The position numbers and the translations under genes were made by a program. This document shows, one piece after another, positions 26,150 through 34,614 of a stretch of 64,000 nucleotides of DNA. The stretch lies in the NCBI GenBank assembly GCA_900539185.1, contig UQBG01000006.1:1-64000 (forward strand). Reading direction: 5' to 3'. Source of the DNA: an uncultured Clostridium sp. Lineage in GTDB: Bacteria > Bacillota > Clostridia > Lachnospirales > Lachnospiraceae. Numbering within the stretch: the stretch's first letter is position 1; each line of letters begins with the position of its first letter. Under the pieces are notes generated by a model. The model was not told the origin of the DNA. It searched no databases and saw only the letters and a list, made by a program, of their open reading frames with translations.

Positions 26150-29041
26150 ATGAACTATAGCAAGAATGAAGCAATCAAAAAGCAAAAGCACCTGGTATCG
26201 AAGTCCAGTAAGAATACACAAAAAGTAAAGGTATCCTTTTTCAAAGTCTTTCTGGTGTGTATCGTCAGTATTCTGGCGATCGGTGTCGGTGCCGGATTCG
26301 GTATGATGAATGGAATTCTGGATAACGCACCGAATATCGATGATATCAATGTTATCCCGGAAGGCTTCCAGACCTGTATCTACAATCAGGATGGAGAACT
26401 GATCACGACTCTGTCGACAATCAATTCCAACCGTGAGTATGCATACTACAAAGATATTCCCGAGAATCTGGTGAATGCGTATATCGCCATTGAGGATCAG
26501 CGATTCCGCCAGCACAACGGTGTTGATATTCAGGGTATTCTTCGTGCAGCGGTTGAAGGTATTAAAAACGGATTTCATTTTGATCAGGGTGCCAGTACCA
26601 TTACCCAGCAGTTGATTAAAAACGAAGTCTTCAATGTCGGTATGGATGAAGATACCTTCATGGAATCTGTGGAACGTAAGATTCAGGAACAGTATCTGGC
26701 AATCGAACTGGAGAAACGACTCAGCAAAAATGAAATTCTGGAATATTACTTGAACAGTATTTATCTGGGACAGGGCTGCCATGGTGTACAGACAGCCTCT
26801 AAAACTTACTTTGGCAAGGATATGTCGGACCTGACAATCTCTGAATGTGCTGTCATCGCAGCCATCACACAGAATCCTTCCAAGTATGATCCGATCGCAC
26901 ACCCGGAATATAATGCCGAACGACGTCAGCGTGTCTTAAACAATATGCGGGATCAGGGCTTTATATCAGAAGCCGAATATGAAACTGCCTGTGCCGATGA
27001 CGTATACTCCCGTGTAGAGATTCATCATGACGAGGTAGCAGAAAATGCAGCGATCAACTCCTACTTCATCGATGCAACGATCAATGCACTGACGGATCAG
27101 TTAATCAATGAATACGGATATACCCCATCTGAGGCCTCCAATGCAATCTATGCCGGCGGCTTATCGATCTACATTACTCAGGATCAAGGGATCCAGAATA
27201 TCTGCGATACGGTATTAAATGATCCGGATAACTATCCGGCTACCACACAGGTATCTCTGTCCTACCAGCTGACTTTGATGGACGACGACGGTAATACAAC
27301 GAACTTCAGTACAAACAATTTATTAAGCCACTTTAAAGAAAAGACCGGAAATCAGGACTATTCTCTGATCTATGCAAATGAAGAGGCTGCACGAGCTGCC
27401 GCCGATGAATTTAAGGCAGATATGCTGGCAGAGAATCCGGATCTGACCTTCCTGTTAGAAACCTATGATACTACGATCCAGCCACAGATTTCCTTCTGCC
27501 TGATGGATCAGAGTACCGGATATATCAAGGCAATCGTTGGTGGTCGCGGAGATAAGAAGGGCAATCTGACCTTGAACCGTGCGACCGATTCTACCCGTCA
27601 GCCGGGTTCCTGCTTCAAGGTATTGGCTGCCTTTGTTCCGGCTCTGGATTCTGCCGGAAAGACGCTTGCAACTACCTATGAGGACGCTCCGTTTAACTAT
27701 GATAATGGTCGTCAGGTAAAGAACTGGTGGGGCGACAGCTATCGCGGCTTCAACTCTATCCGGGATGCCATCCGGGATTCCATGAATGTCATTGCTGTTA
27801 AGACCTTAACCGATATTGGTCCTCAGCTCGGTTATGACTATCTGGTAAACATGGGCATCACAACCCTGGTTGATTCTGAAACCTATGCAGATGGCACTGT
27901 TTACTCCGATATTCAGCAGTCTCTGGCTCTGGGCGGTATCACAAATGGTGTTACTAACGTAGAAATCAACGCAGCCTATGCTTCGATTGCCAATATGGGT
28001 CTCTATGTTGAACCTATTTACTATACAAAGGTTCTGGATCACGACGGTAATGTACTGATTGATAATCAGCCGGAAACGAAACAGGTCATGCAGCCAACTA
28101 CCGCTTGGTTGATCAACAATGCTATGAAGGATGTTATCACCTCCGGTACCGGTGGTCCATGTGCCCTGTCCAGCGGAATGCCGGTATCCGGTAAAACCGG
28201 TACCTCTTCTAAGGATTATGACTTATGGTTCTGCGGTTCGACTCCGTATTATACAGCCTCTATCTGGCTGGGTTACGACATTAACACCTCTCTTCCAAAG
28301 GGAAGCGGCAGCCTGCATGAACGTATGTGGTCAAAAATCATGCAGCAGATCGTAGAACTGGAAGGTCAGGAGATCAAGGACTTCCCGAAGGTCGATGGCA
28401 TTACCAGTGCTACTGTATGTAAAACAACCGGTCTTTTACCAAAAGATGGATGCGAAACACGTACCGAATACTTTGCCGTAGGTACCGTTCCAACGGAAAC
28501 CTGTGGTGCTGAAACAATAGAAATGTGTGAAGAGTCAAAGCTACCGGCTACTGAGCACTGTCCGACTAAATTTACGATGACCTACTTCCGTCAGGCAGAT
28601 GGTTCTATCTATATTCCTTATGCTTATCAGGATAAGGGCATACCGGAAGGCTTTGAAACACAGACCTGTCCACTCCATGCGACCGGAGAAACAACAGAAG
28701 ATCCGAATGCTGACAGCTTCACGATTACCTCTACTGTAAATGGAACCGGTGGAACTATCACGGAGAGCAGCTCGGTTCCGACAGGCGGATCTAAGACGTT
28801 CTACATCCAGCCGGCAACCGGATACTCTATCGCAGATGTTCTGGTCGATGGTAAGAGCGTCGGAACTCCATCCAGCTACACCTTTAAGGATGTTGCTAAG
28901 AACCATACGATTACCGTCAAGTTCGCAGCAACCGGCGGTGGAACTAACACATCTGCTCCTTCGTCGTCGGAGACTACAACTACAACTGCCACTCCATCGT
29001 CATCGGAGACTACAACTACCACTGCTGCTCCTACACCGTAG
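26150..29041 (+). CDS. Class A penicillin-binding protein (bifunctional peptidoglycan synthase)
   Basis: A 963-aa enzyme that polymerises and crosslinks peptidoglycan outside the membrane. Seen: a basic cytoplasmic N-terminus and a membrane helix at about 28-50. The GT51 glycosyltransferase has its catalytic Glu in IEDQRFRQHNGVD (E115) and the GASTITQQL motif. The transpeptidase has S487-C-F-K490, S544-M-N546 and K682-T-G684. The C-terminus adds a bacterial repeat domain (GTGGTITESSSVPTGG, HTITVKF) and a Thr/Ser-rich tail with direct repeats (SSSETTTTTA twice), which may interact with the wall. AAGGAGG 9 nt upstream fixes the ATG at 26150. Confidence 0.95.
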   Translation: MNYSKNEAIKKQKHLVSKSSKNTQKVKVSFFKVFLVCIVSILAIGVGAGFGMMNGILDNAPNIDDINVIPEGFQTCIYNQDGELITTLSTINSNREYAYYKDIPENLVNAYIAIEDQRFRQHNGVDIQGILRAAVEGIKNGFHFDQGASTITQQLIKNEVFNVGMDEDTFMESVERKIQEQYLAIELEKRLSKNEILEYYLNSIYLGQGCHGVQTASKTYFGKDMSDLTISECAVIAAITQNPSKYDPIAHPEYNAERRQRVLNNMRDQGFISEAEYETACADDVYSRVEIHHDEVAENAAINSYFIDATINALTDQLINEYGYTPSEASNAIYAGGLSIYITQDQGIQNICDTVLNDPDNYPATTQVSLSYQLTLMDDDGNTTNFSTNNLLSHFKEKTGNQDYSLIYANEEAARAAADEFKADMLAENPDLTFLLETYDTTIQPQISFCLMDQSTGYIKAIVGGRGDKKGNLTLNRATDSTRQPGSCFKVLAAFVPALDSAGKTLATTYEDAPFNYDNGRQVKNWWGDSYRGFNSIRDAIRDSMNVIAVKTLTDIGPQLGYDYLVNMGITTLVDSETYADGTVYSDIQQSLALGGITNGVTNVEINAAYASIANMGLYVEPIYYTKVLDHDGNVLIDNQPETKQVMQPTTAWLINNAMKDVITSGTGGPCALSSGMPVSGKTGTSSKDYDLWFCGSTPYYTASIWLGYDINTSLPKGSGSLHERMWSKIMQQIVELEGQEIKDFPKVDGITSATVCKTTGLLPKDGCETRTEYFAVGTVPTETCGAETIEMCEESKLPATEHCPTKFTMTYFRQADGSIYIPYAYQDKGIPEGFETQTCPLHATGETTEDPNADSFTITSTVNGTGGTITESSSVPTGGSKTFYIQPATGYSIADVLVDGKSVGTPSSYTFKDVAKNHTITVKFAATGGGTNTSAPSSSETTTTTATPSSSETTTTTAAPTP

Positions 29042-29066
29042 CTTAACAGCAGCTCTATAACGATTA

Positions 29067-29092
29067 ACAGGTGCGAGATTACTCGCACCTGT
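29067..29092 (+). terminator. Terminator of the class A PBP gene
   Basis: Perfect 11-bp stem ACAGGTGCGAG / CTCGCACCTGT with loop ATTA, followed by T6. Confidence 0.9.
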
Positions 29093-29137
29093 TTTTTATC
29101 TATATAAAAGAACGAATCCATGGTATTCATTCTATTA

Positions 29138-29494
29138 TTATCGCTTCATCTTTGGCTGAAAGATCCAGGAGGCGATATAGGAAAAGATCAACGCTGACGA
29201 GGTTCCTACCGCCGCCATTTTGAACCCACCACGGAAGAGTCCGATAAAGCCATCGCTGTCTACTGCCTCCTTGATTCCTTTCCACAGGTTGTAGCCAAAC
29301 CCGGTCAGTGGCACCGCAGCACCGCCACCCGCAAATTCCAGCAACGGTTCATATAGTCCGATTGCGCCCAGTACTGCTCCGGTACAGACCAGCGTCACCA
29401 TGACTCTTCCCGGAAGCATCTTCGTCGTATCCATTAAGATCTGTGACAACACACAGATGATTCCTCCGATTACAAATGCCCATACATAATTCAT
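29138..29494 (-). CDS. spoVAE: Stage V sporulation protein AE (SpoVAEb-type)
   Basis: A 118-aa membrane protein with three to four hydrophobic helices. Seen: the family opening YVWAFVIGGIICVLSQILMD, GRVMVTLVCTGAVLGAIGLYEP, and FAGGGAAVPLTGFGYNLWKG in the middle. SpoVA proteins move dipicolinic acid across the inner forespore membrane during sporulation and germination. It lies 4 nt after spoVAD. The usual third member, spoVAC, is not next to them. Confidence 0.93.
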   Translation of the reverse strand: MNYVWAFVIGGIICVLSQILMDTTKMLPGRVMVTLVCTGAVLGAIGLYEPLLEFAGGGAAVPLTGFGYNLWKGIKEAVDSDGFIGLFRGGFKMAAVGTSSALIFSYIASWIFQPKMKR

Positions 29495-29498
29495 AGCT

Positions 29499-30515
29499 TC
29501 ACACCCCCCTGGTTTCTATCATAATGCCATGTGCAATCCCCGGTACAGACTGTCCCTCATTGAAACTAACGGTCGATAACAGTGCTCCGGTTGGGACAAA
29601 CAACACCCGATTCCATTCTCTGCTTTTTAGCTTATCCAGAATCAGTCCCGCCAGCGTGACAGCCGAACATCCGCAGCCGGAACCACCGCTATGCGTATCC
29701 TGCTCCTGATTATCATAGATCTCAATTCCGCAGTCCATATGCTGCTCCATAATGTCATATCCATTATCATTCAGCAACTTTATCAGAATCCCTTTTCCCA
29801 CCTTTCCCAGATCTCCGGTAATGATCCGGTCATAATACCCGGGTTCTATCCGATAGTCCTGCAGATTCTGATAAATCACCGCCGCTGCCGCAGGTGCCAT
29901 GGCCGCTCCCATATTCATAGAATCCCGGATTCCATAATCTACGATCGTACCGGTTGTGATTCCCCGGATCACGACCTCACATTTCTTTCCGGACAGTACA
30001 AAGGCTCCACTACCGGTAACCGTCCAGGTAGCACTAAGGGGGCGCTGATTCCCATATTCCAGCGGAAATCGAAACTGCTTCTCCGCACTTCCGAAATGAC
30101 TGGATGCGACGGTTAATACCTGATCTGCATATCCACCGGCCACTGTCATAGCCCCCAGTGCCAGCCCCTCTCCGGCAGTCGAACAGGCTCCATATAATCC
30201 AAACAGCGGAATATCCAGATCCTTTAATCCAAAGGTCGAGGCAATCAACTGTCCCAAAAGATCTCCTGCGAACACATAGCGGATCTCCTCTTTTTTCAAA
30301 CCAGACTTCTCGATAGCCTTCAAACACGCCTGATGTACCAGTTCACTTTCACCTTCCTCCCAGCTATCCTTCCCCAAGGTCGGATCCTCATATATCACAT
30401 CAAAGTAGTCGCGTAACGGTCCTTCTCCCTCTTTCTTGCCTACCACAGATGCTGCACTCAGTATCCCCGGCGGATTCGTAAACTCGATACTTTGTTTTCC
30501 TATCGTTTGCTGCAT
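29499..30515 (-). CDS. spoVAD: Stage V sporulation protein AD
   Basis: A 338-aa thiolase-fold protein that binds dipicolinic acid in the SpoVA channel. Seen: the opening SIEFTNPPGILSAASVVGKK, the family-specific YEDPTLGKDSWEEGES, FGLYGACSTAGEGLALGAM, and the C-terminal SGCGCSAVTLAGLILDKL. The start at 30515 follows a strong GGAGGTG 8 nt upstream; the upstream ATG at 30530 is rejected because it lies inside that site. The same ribosome site is one arm of a 9-bp inverted repeat (30523-30588). Confidence 0.95.
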   Translation of the reverse strand: MQQTIGKQSIEFTNPPGILSAASVVGKKEGEGPLRDYFDVIYEDPTLGKDSWEEGESELVHQACLKAIEKSGLKKEEIRYVFAGDLLGQLIASTFGLKDLDIPLFGLYGACSTAGEGLALGAMTVAGGYADQVLTVASSHFGSAEKQFRFPLEYGNQRPLSATWTVTGSGAFVLSGKKCEVVIRGITTGTIVDYGIRDSMNMGAAMAPAAAAVIYQNLQDYRIEPGYYDRIITGDLGKVGKGILIKLLNDNGYDIMEQHMDCGIEIYDNQEQDTHSGGSGCGCSAVTLAGLILDKLKSREWNRVLFVPTGALLSTVSFNEGQSVPGIAHGIMIETRGV

Positions 30516-30522
30516 AAAAATC

Positions 30523-30588
30523 ACCTCCACAGTGTATCTTCGGGTTTCAATATTATTATTCCGAATCCCGTCGATTCTATGTGGAGGT
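30523..30588 (-). promoter_or_regulatory. Hairpin that can sequester the spoVAD ribosome binding site
   Basis: On the minus strand, ACCTCCACA pairs perfectly with TGTGGAGGT, the second arm being the spoVAD Shine-Dalgarno sequence. An inner stem CGGGATTC / GAAACCCG (one mismatch) extends it. GATTTTTATG follows, so it could also act as a weak terminator for the upstream permease gene. Confidence 0.55.
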
Positions 30589-30622
30589 TTTCAAAATTCA
30601 TCTTCCTATATCTGGAATGCCC

Positions 30623-31411
30623 TTATGCAGTTGTCGGAATAAACTTTGCTAAAAATGTCACAATACCTAAAATCGTAAGCATAACACCGACTGTACGATT
30701 CAGCTTTTTTTCCTCACATCGATTTGCAAAACGTGCGGCCAGTGCGGCTCCCAGTGCCGTAAATACAACACATATGATTAAAGCCTTCAGATTCAGCTGG
30801 CAGCCCATCGAATAGTGGCTCACCGCTCCCGTCAATGCAATGATCGCCATGATCATCGTACTGGTTCCGACTGCTGTCTTCAGATCGTATCCCAACAGAA
30901 TCGTCAATGCAAACAGCATCATGGCTCCACCGCCTACTCCTACAAACCCACAGATCAATCCGATCACAACACCGGATAAAACAGATAATGTAATTTGCAT
31001 CCATGGCTTTCTCGGAGTCTTTTTATCCGTCTTCTCTTTGGTGATCGGGCTTACAAAAAACTTGATACCGAGATAGATGGTTGCCAGAATCGAATACCAG
31101 CCGATTCCATTCGGCGAAAAAAGGGAGAACTTATAACCGATATAGCTCCCCAATACGGAGCATACAAATGCCGGTCCCAAGATCAACAGTCCCCGTTTTA
31201 TATCAATATTCTTATTCCGGTAATACGTATAGGCAGATAATGTGGATGCCAGTACGTCCGATGCCAGTGCAATCGCCACAACATCATAGGACTCCATTCC
31301 GCCCAGTGATACCAGCAGGGGAGTGATCACAACAGCCGCCGAGAGTCCTGCCAGACCGGTTACGATCCCGGCTCCCAGTCCTGCTATTATACAAACTAAT
31401 ATAAAAAACAT
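30623..31411 (-). CDS. TauE/SafE family permease
   Basis: A 262-aa membrane protein with about eight helices. Seen: the first repeat (IVTGLAGLSAAVVITPLLVSLGGM) and the matching second repeat (GLICGFVGVGGGAMMLFALTI, then LKTAVGTSTMIMAIIALTGAVSHY). These are the paired motifs of this sulfite/organosulfonate/anion exporter family. The transported compound is unknown. It lies 15 nt after the response-regulator gene, in what looks like a two-gene operon. Confidence 0.9.
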   Translation of the reverse strand: MFFILVCIIAGLGAGIVTGLAGLSAAVVITPLLVSLGGMESYDVVAIALASDVLASTLSAYTYYRNKNIDIKRGLLILGPAFVCSVLGSYIGYKFSLFSPNGIGWYSILATIYLGIKFFVSPITKEKTDKKTPRKPWMQITLSVLSGVVIGLICGFVGVGGGAMMLFALTILLGYDLKTAVGTSTMIMAIIALTGAVSHYSMGCQLNLKALIICVVFTALGAALAARFANRCEEKKLNRTVGVMLTILGIVTFLAKFIPTTA

Positions 31412-31426
31412 GATATCCTATCTCCC

Positions 31427-32173
31427 CTAACAGCCTTCTATCTGATAGCGAATCGTCTGAAACAGTACTTCTGCATTCACCGGTCGCTTCAGGTAGGCTC
31501 CTGACCGTCCCTTTCCTGTCGTTCTATCCCCTGCAGCTTCCTGCGAACCAAGCTTTATCACCGGTATATGCTGACCATTCGGGAGCTGACGCAATGCCTC
31601 CAGAACCGTTCCGTTCTCCGGATCCTCCAGTGTCTCATCTAATACGATTACATCCGCCGTATGCTTTGCCAAATAACCACATGCCGTCTTCCCGGAATTT
31701 ACTACGATTACCTTATAGTACTTCTTTAAATAGAGCTTCATCTCTTTCAAAAATTCCAAATCATTGTCCACCATTAAAACAATTGGATCCTGTTCCTGCC
31801 CCGGTATTCTGGACAGCACCTCTCTTACCCGATCGATCAGCCCCCGCTTCTCAACCGGCTTTGTTATATATCCCTCTGCTCCGATAGCTGCACACCGCTT
31901 CACCGTATCGCGATCCTGTCTTCCTGTAAAAAACACAACCGGTAGATGTTTTCCCTCCGGCATCTCACGCATCTGCTCCAAAGTCGCAAATCCACTCAGT
32001 CCCGGCATCTCAATATCCAGCAACAGCAGATCTATCTTCGTCTCTTCTATGATATGAATCGCCTGCATACCGGAAAGTGCTGCCAGCACTTCATAGCCTT
32101 CTTCCACCAGATACTTCTGCACAGTCTTCAGACACACCATATCGTCATCTACCACTAATATTCTGCTTGCCAT
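31427..32173 (-). CDS. Double-receiver response regulator without output domain
   Basis: A 248-aa protein made of two receiver domains. The first (1-118) has VVDDD at 7-11, the phosphorylatable D53 in LLLLDIEMPG and the switch Lys in ITKPVEK. The second (about 128-246) has VDNDLEF, an Asp in VIVLDETLEDP and KRPV. No DNA-binding, cyclase or kinase domain is attached and no histidine kinase is nearby, so it may signal by protein contact or act as a phosphate relay. GGGGG 9 nt upstream of ATG 32173 sets the start. The TauE/SafE permease follows. Confidence 0.87.
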   Translation of the reverse strand: MASRILVVDDDMVCLKTVQKYLVEEGYEVLAALSGMQAIHIIEETKIDLLLLDIEMPGLSGFATLEQMREMPEGKHLPVVFFTGRQDRDTVKRCAAIGAEGYITKPVEKRGLIDRVREVLSRIPGQEQDPIVLMVDNDLEFLKEMKLYLKKYYKVIVVNSGKTACGYLAKHTADVIVLDETLEDPENGTVLEALRQLPNGQHIPVIKLGSQEAAGDRTTGKGRSGAYLKRPVNAEVLFQTIRYQIEGC

Positions 32174-32233
32174 ATAGATACCCCCTTCTCCATTATTCAT
32201 ACTCAAATTATTACGTTTAACACTTATTGATAT

Positions 32234-32248
32234 ATTATACCATACCTG
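32234..32248 (-). promoter_or_regulatory. Extended -10 promoter of the response regulator operon
   Basis: Minus strand CAGGTATGGTATAAT, containing TGGTATAAT. The first 13 bp recur in the opposite direction at the next promoter (32310-32322). Confidence 0.6.
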
Positions 32249-32309
32249 CTTTTCTCTTACCAAAAAACTTTTTATAAACTTTCTATCCCGAGCCTATCTA
32301 TTCTGTCAT

Positions 32310-32324
32310 CAGGTATGGTATACT
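32310..32324 (+). promoter_or_regulatory. Extended -10 promoter of the DUF362 gene
   Basis: CAGGTATGGTATACT, containing TGGTATACT, 33 nt upstream of the start. It shares 13 identical bases with the divergent promoter at 32234-32248. Confidence 0.6.
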
Positions 32325-32356
32325 AAAAAAAACGATGGATGAACAGGAGTGTATCT

Positions 32357-33472
32357 ATGGAACAATTGCTTTATTCCGTACCGGAATACGAGGAACAACA
32401 AATCTACCGTACGATTGATACAATCTTTCAACAATTACATATACTACAGGAACTGACACCGGACAGTAAGGTTCTGCTAAAGCCAAATCTGGTCATGGCA
32501 AAGGGGCCGGATGCTCCGGTTACCACACACCCCTTGATTGTAAAATCCGTAGCGCGCTGGTTATATGAACATAATATCCGTCACATCACGGTCGGAGAAA
32601 GCTCCGGCGGTCCTTATACCGCAGAACATATGCGTGCAGTCTATCAGACCTGTGGGATGAAGGCTGTCCAGCCATATGCCGAACTGAATATGGGCTTTGG
32701 CTTTCAGTCCGTCTCTGCACCGTCCGGTTTTGTAAACCACTCCTTTAATATCATTGATCCGATCGTAGAGGCTGATTATATTATCAATCTTCCGAAGCTA
32801 AAGACCCACGCCATGACCGGTTATTCCGGTGGTATTAAGAATCTGTTCGGTTCGATCCCCGGCCTTCAGAAGCCACAGCTCCACTATCGGTTCCCGGCGA
32901 TCGAAGACTTTTCAAACATGCTGCTGGAGCTATCTCTGGTTGTGCATCCACAGCTTACGATCATCGACGCAATCGATGCGATGGAGGGAAACGGGCCTAC
33001 CGGTGGCACCTCACATCCCCTGCATATGATTCTTGCATCTAAGGATATGTATACACAAGACTATTTTGCCTCCCAGCTTATGGGACTGGATCCGGATTCG
33101 ATCGTTATGCTGCGTCAGGCAAAGGAACGTGGACTGATTCATACGGATACGCTCACATTGGTCGGTGATCCGATTCCGGAGGAACTGACGCCCTTCCGGC
33201 AGCCGGATACGGCCAGTCTGGATTTTTCATCCAAAGTGCCACGTTTTCTTCAAAAACCATTTGCCGCAGTTATGAAACGAGTGTTGAAATCTTATCCAAA
33301 GCTGGAGCCGGAAAAGTGTGTCGGCTGTGGAAAATGTGCGGAAAGCTGTCCGGCACACATTATAGAAATAAAGGATAAAAAGGCACACTTCGGGCGAAAG
33401 GGATGTATCTCCTGCTTCTGCTGTCAGGAAATGTGTCCAATGAAGGCTATATCCGTTAAAAAAGCTATATAA
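32357..33472 (+). CDS. DUF362 protein with two 4Fe-4S clusters
   Basis: A 371-aa protein. Seen: the DUF362 domain (VLLKPNLVMAKGPDAPVTTHP, ITVGESSGGP, INLPKLKTHAMTGYSGGIKN, IDAIDAMEGNGPTGG) and a C-terminal ferredoxin-type pair of cluster motifs (CVGCGKCAESCP and CISCFCCQEMCP). Proteins of this architecture are frequent in anaerobes and predicted to be redox-active; no reaction is established to my knowledge. AGGAG 8 nt upstream sets the start at 32357. Confidence 0.9.
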   Translation: MEQLLYSVPEYEEQQIYRTIDTIFQQLHILQELTPDSKVLLKPNLVMAKGPDAPVTTHPLIVKSVARWLYEHNIRHITVGESSGGPYTAEHMRAVYQTCGMKAVQPYAELNMGFGFQSVSAPSGFVNHSFNIIDPIVEADYIINLPKLKTHAMTGYSGGIKNLFGSIPGLQKPQLHYRFPAIEDFSNMLLELSLVVHPQLTIIDAIDAMEGNGPTGGTSHPLHMILASKDMYTQDYFASQLMGLDPDSIVMLRQAKERGLIHTDTLTLVGDPIPEELTPFRQPDTASLDFSSKVPRFLQKPFAAVMKRVLKSYPKLEPEKCVGCGKCAESCPAHIIEIKDKKAHFGRKGCISCFCCQEMCPMKAISVKKAI

Positions 33473-33522
33473 TCCGATTGTTTTTTATTGGATACCATGA
33501 AATCGAAGGGAGTTTATGTACT

Positions 33523-34584
33523 ATGAGCAAATCATGCACAACCTGTGGAAATCTCTGTCAGGATACGGATCTTGTATGTCCGGTCTGCGGATCTCCACTG
33601 ACGATACCGACTGCAAATCAACCAGTCCATTCGGAACCGGCACCACAGCCGAATCCGGTTCCGGTGCAGCCGCAGACTGTACCGACCTACACACAACCGA
33701 CACAAGCACAGACTGCACCAAACCATATGCAACAGCCGCAGCCGCCGAAGAAAAAACACACTTTAGCGATCGTTCTGGGGATCATTGGCGGAATTCTGGT
33801 GCTTTTGATCTTAGGTCTTTTGATTCTGCTGGTCGTTCTTCCGGCCATTGTAGTTCAAAACCACCTGTCTTCCCACTCCATATCATCCAACGGTACTACC
33901 ACCACGATCACCTCCCATGCAGATCCCCACGACTACTATTATCCGGACTATGATGCATCGGATCTGAATTCGGAGGCCTATGCCGATCCATCTACGGAAG
34001 CACCTGCTGTCTCTACGGCCGAGTCAGACACTTCGACAGAAAGCGGATCTGATCCTGCTGCTTCTGACGATGTCAGCCGTTTTAGCTCTGATGACCTGAC
34101 ACTATATCTGATTCACTCAGTTACCGGAGAAACCATAAACAGCCTGCCTGTTACAAATACGTTTAATAACTATACCATCCGGTCGGACGGCAAGCTTCAG
34201 GAAACAAATGAAGCCATTGACGGCTCTGTAGATTATCGGGCAGAAACCGGACGACACATCGGTATCGGCACCTCCTACGATGCCCTTCTCTCTACATATG
34301 GGATTGACAGTACAAATGCCATCTGGTCAAAACCTTCTGCCGCTGCCGACAGCTATGACTACTACTACTTCAGTACCATAACTCAGCCGGACGATCCGGA
34401 ACAGCACACACTCATCCTCGGATGGGGCAATACAGAAAATGGCTGGATGCGTCTATATACCGGAGATCTGGCTGATTCCTCCGACGGGATCCTGCCATCC
34501 GATGTATCGTCTGTTGTCCTTTACCGCTTTTCCTTTGACGCAAGTCTTCAGGTCACCGGCATCCAGATCACCTATCTGGAATAA
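33523..34584 (+). CDS. Zinc-ribbon membrane protein of unknown function
   Basis: A 353-aa protein. Seen: an N-terminal zinc ribbon with two CxxC knuckles (CTTCGNLCQDTDLVCPVCGS), a Pro/Gln/Thr-rich linker, and a lysine-marked membrane helix at about 85-108 (LAIVLGIIGGILVLLILGLL). A Ser/Thr/Asp-rich spacer leads to a C-terminal external domain of about 170 residues. This cytosolic-ribbon/one-helix/external-domain plan is common among Clostridia proteins that lack known roles. AAGGGAG 10 nt upstream favours ATG 33523. A secreted protease gene follows after 30 nt, probably in one operon. Confidence 0.78.
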   Translation: MSKSCTTCGNLCQDTDLVCPVCGSPLTIPTANQPVHSEPAPQPNPVPVQPQTVPTYTQPTQAQTAPNHMQQPQPPKKKHTLAIVLGIIGGILVLLILGLLILLVVLPAIVVQNHLSSHSISSNGTTTTITSHADPHDYYYPDYDASDLNSEAYADPSTEAPAVSTAESDTSTESGSDPAASDDVSRFSSDDLTLYLIHSVTGETINSLPVTNTFNNYTIRSDGKLQETNEAIDGSVDYRAETGRHIGIGTSYDALLSTYGIDSTNAIWSKPSAAADSYDYYYFSTITQPDDPEQHTLILGWGNTENGWMRLYTGDLADSSDGILPSDVSSVVLYRFSFDASLQVTGIQITYLE

Positions 34585-34614
34585 TCATTCATCTTTTATG
34601 GAAGGGAGTTATAT

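Noticed and set aside
28920..29040. Short tandem repeats at the end of the PBP gene as a CRISPR or microsatellite locus
   Set aside because: They encode two copies of a Thr/Ser-rich tail in frame; no spacer-repeat pattern.
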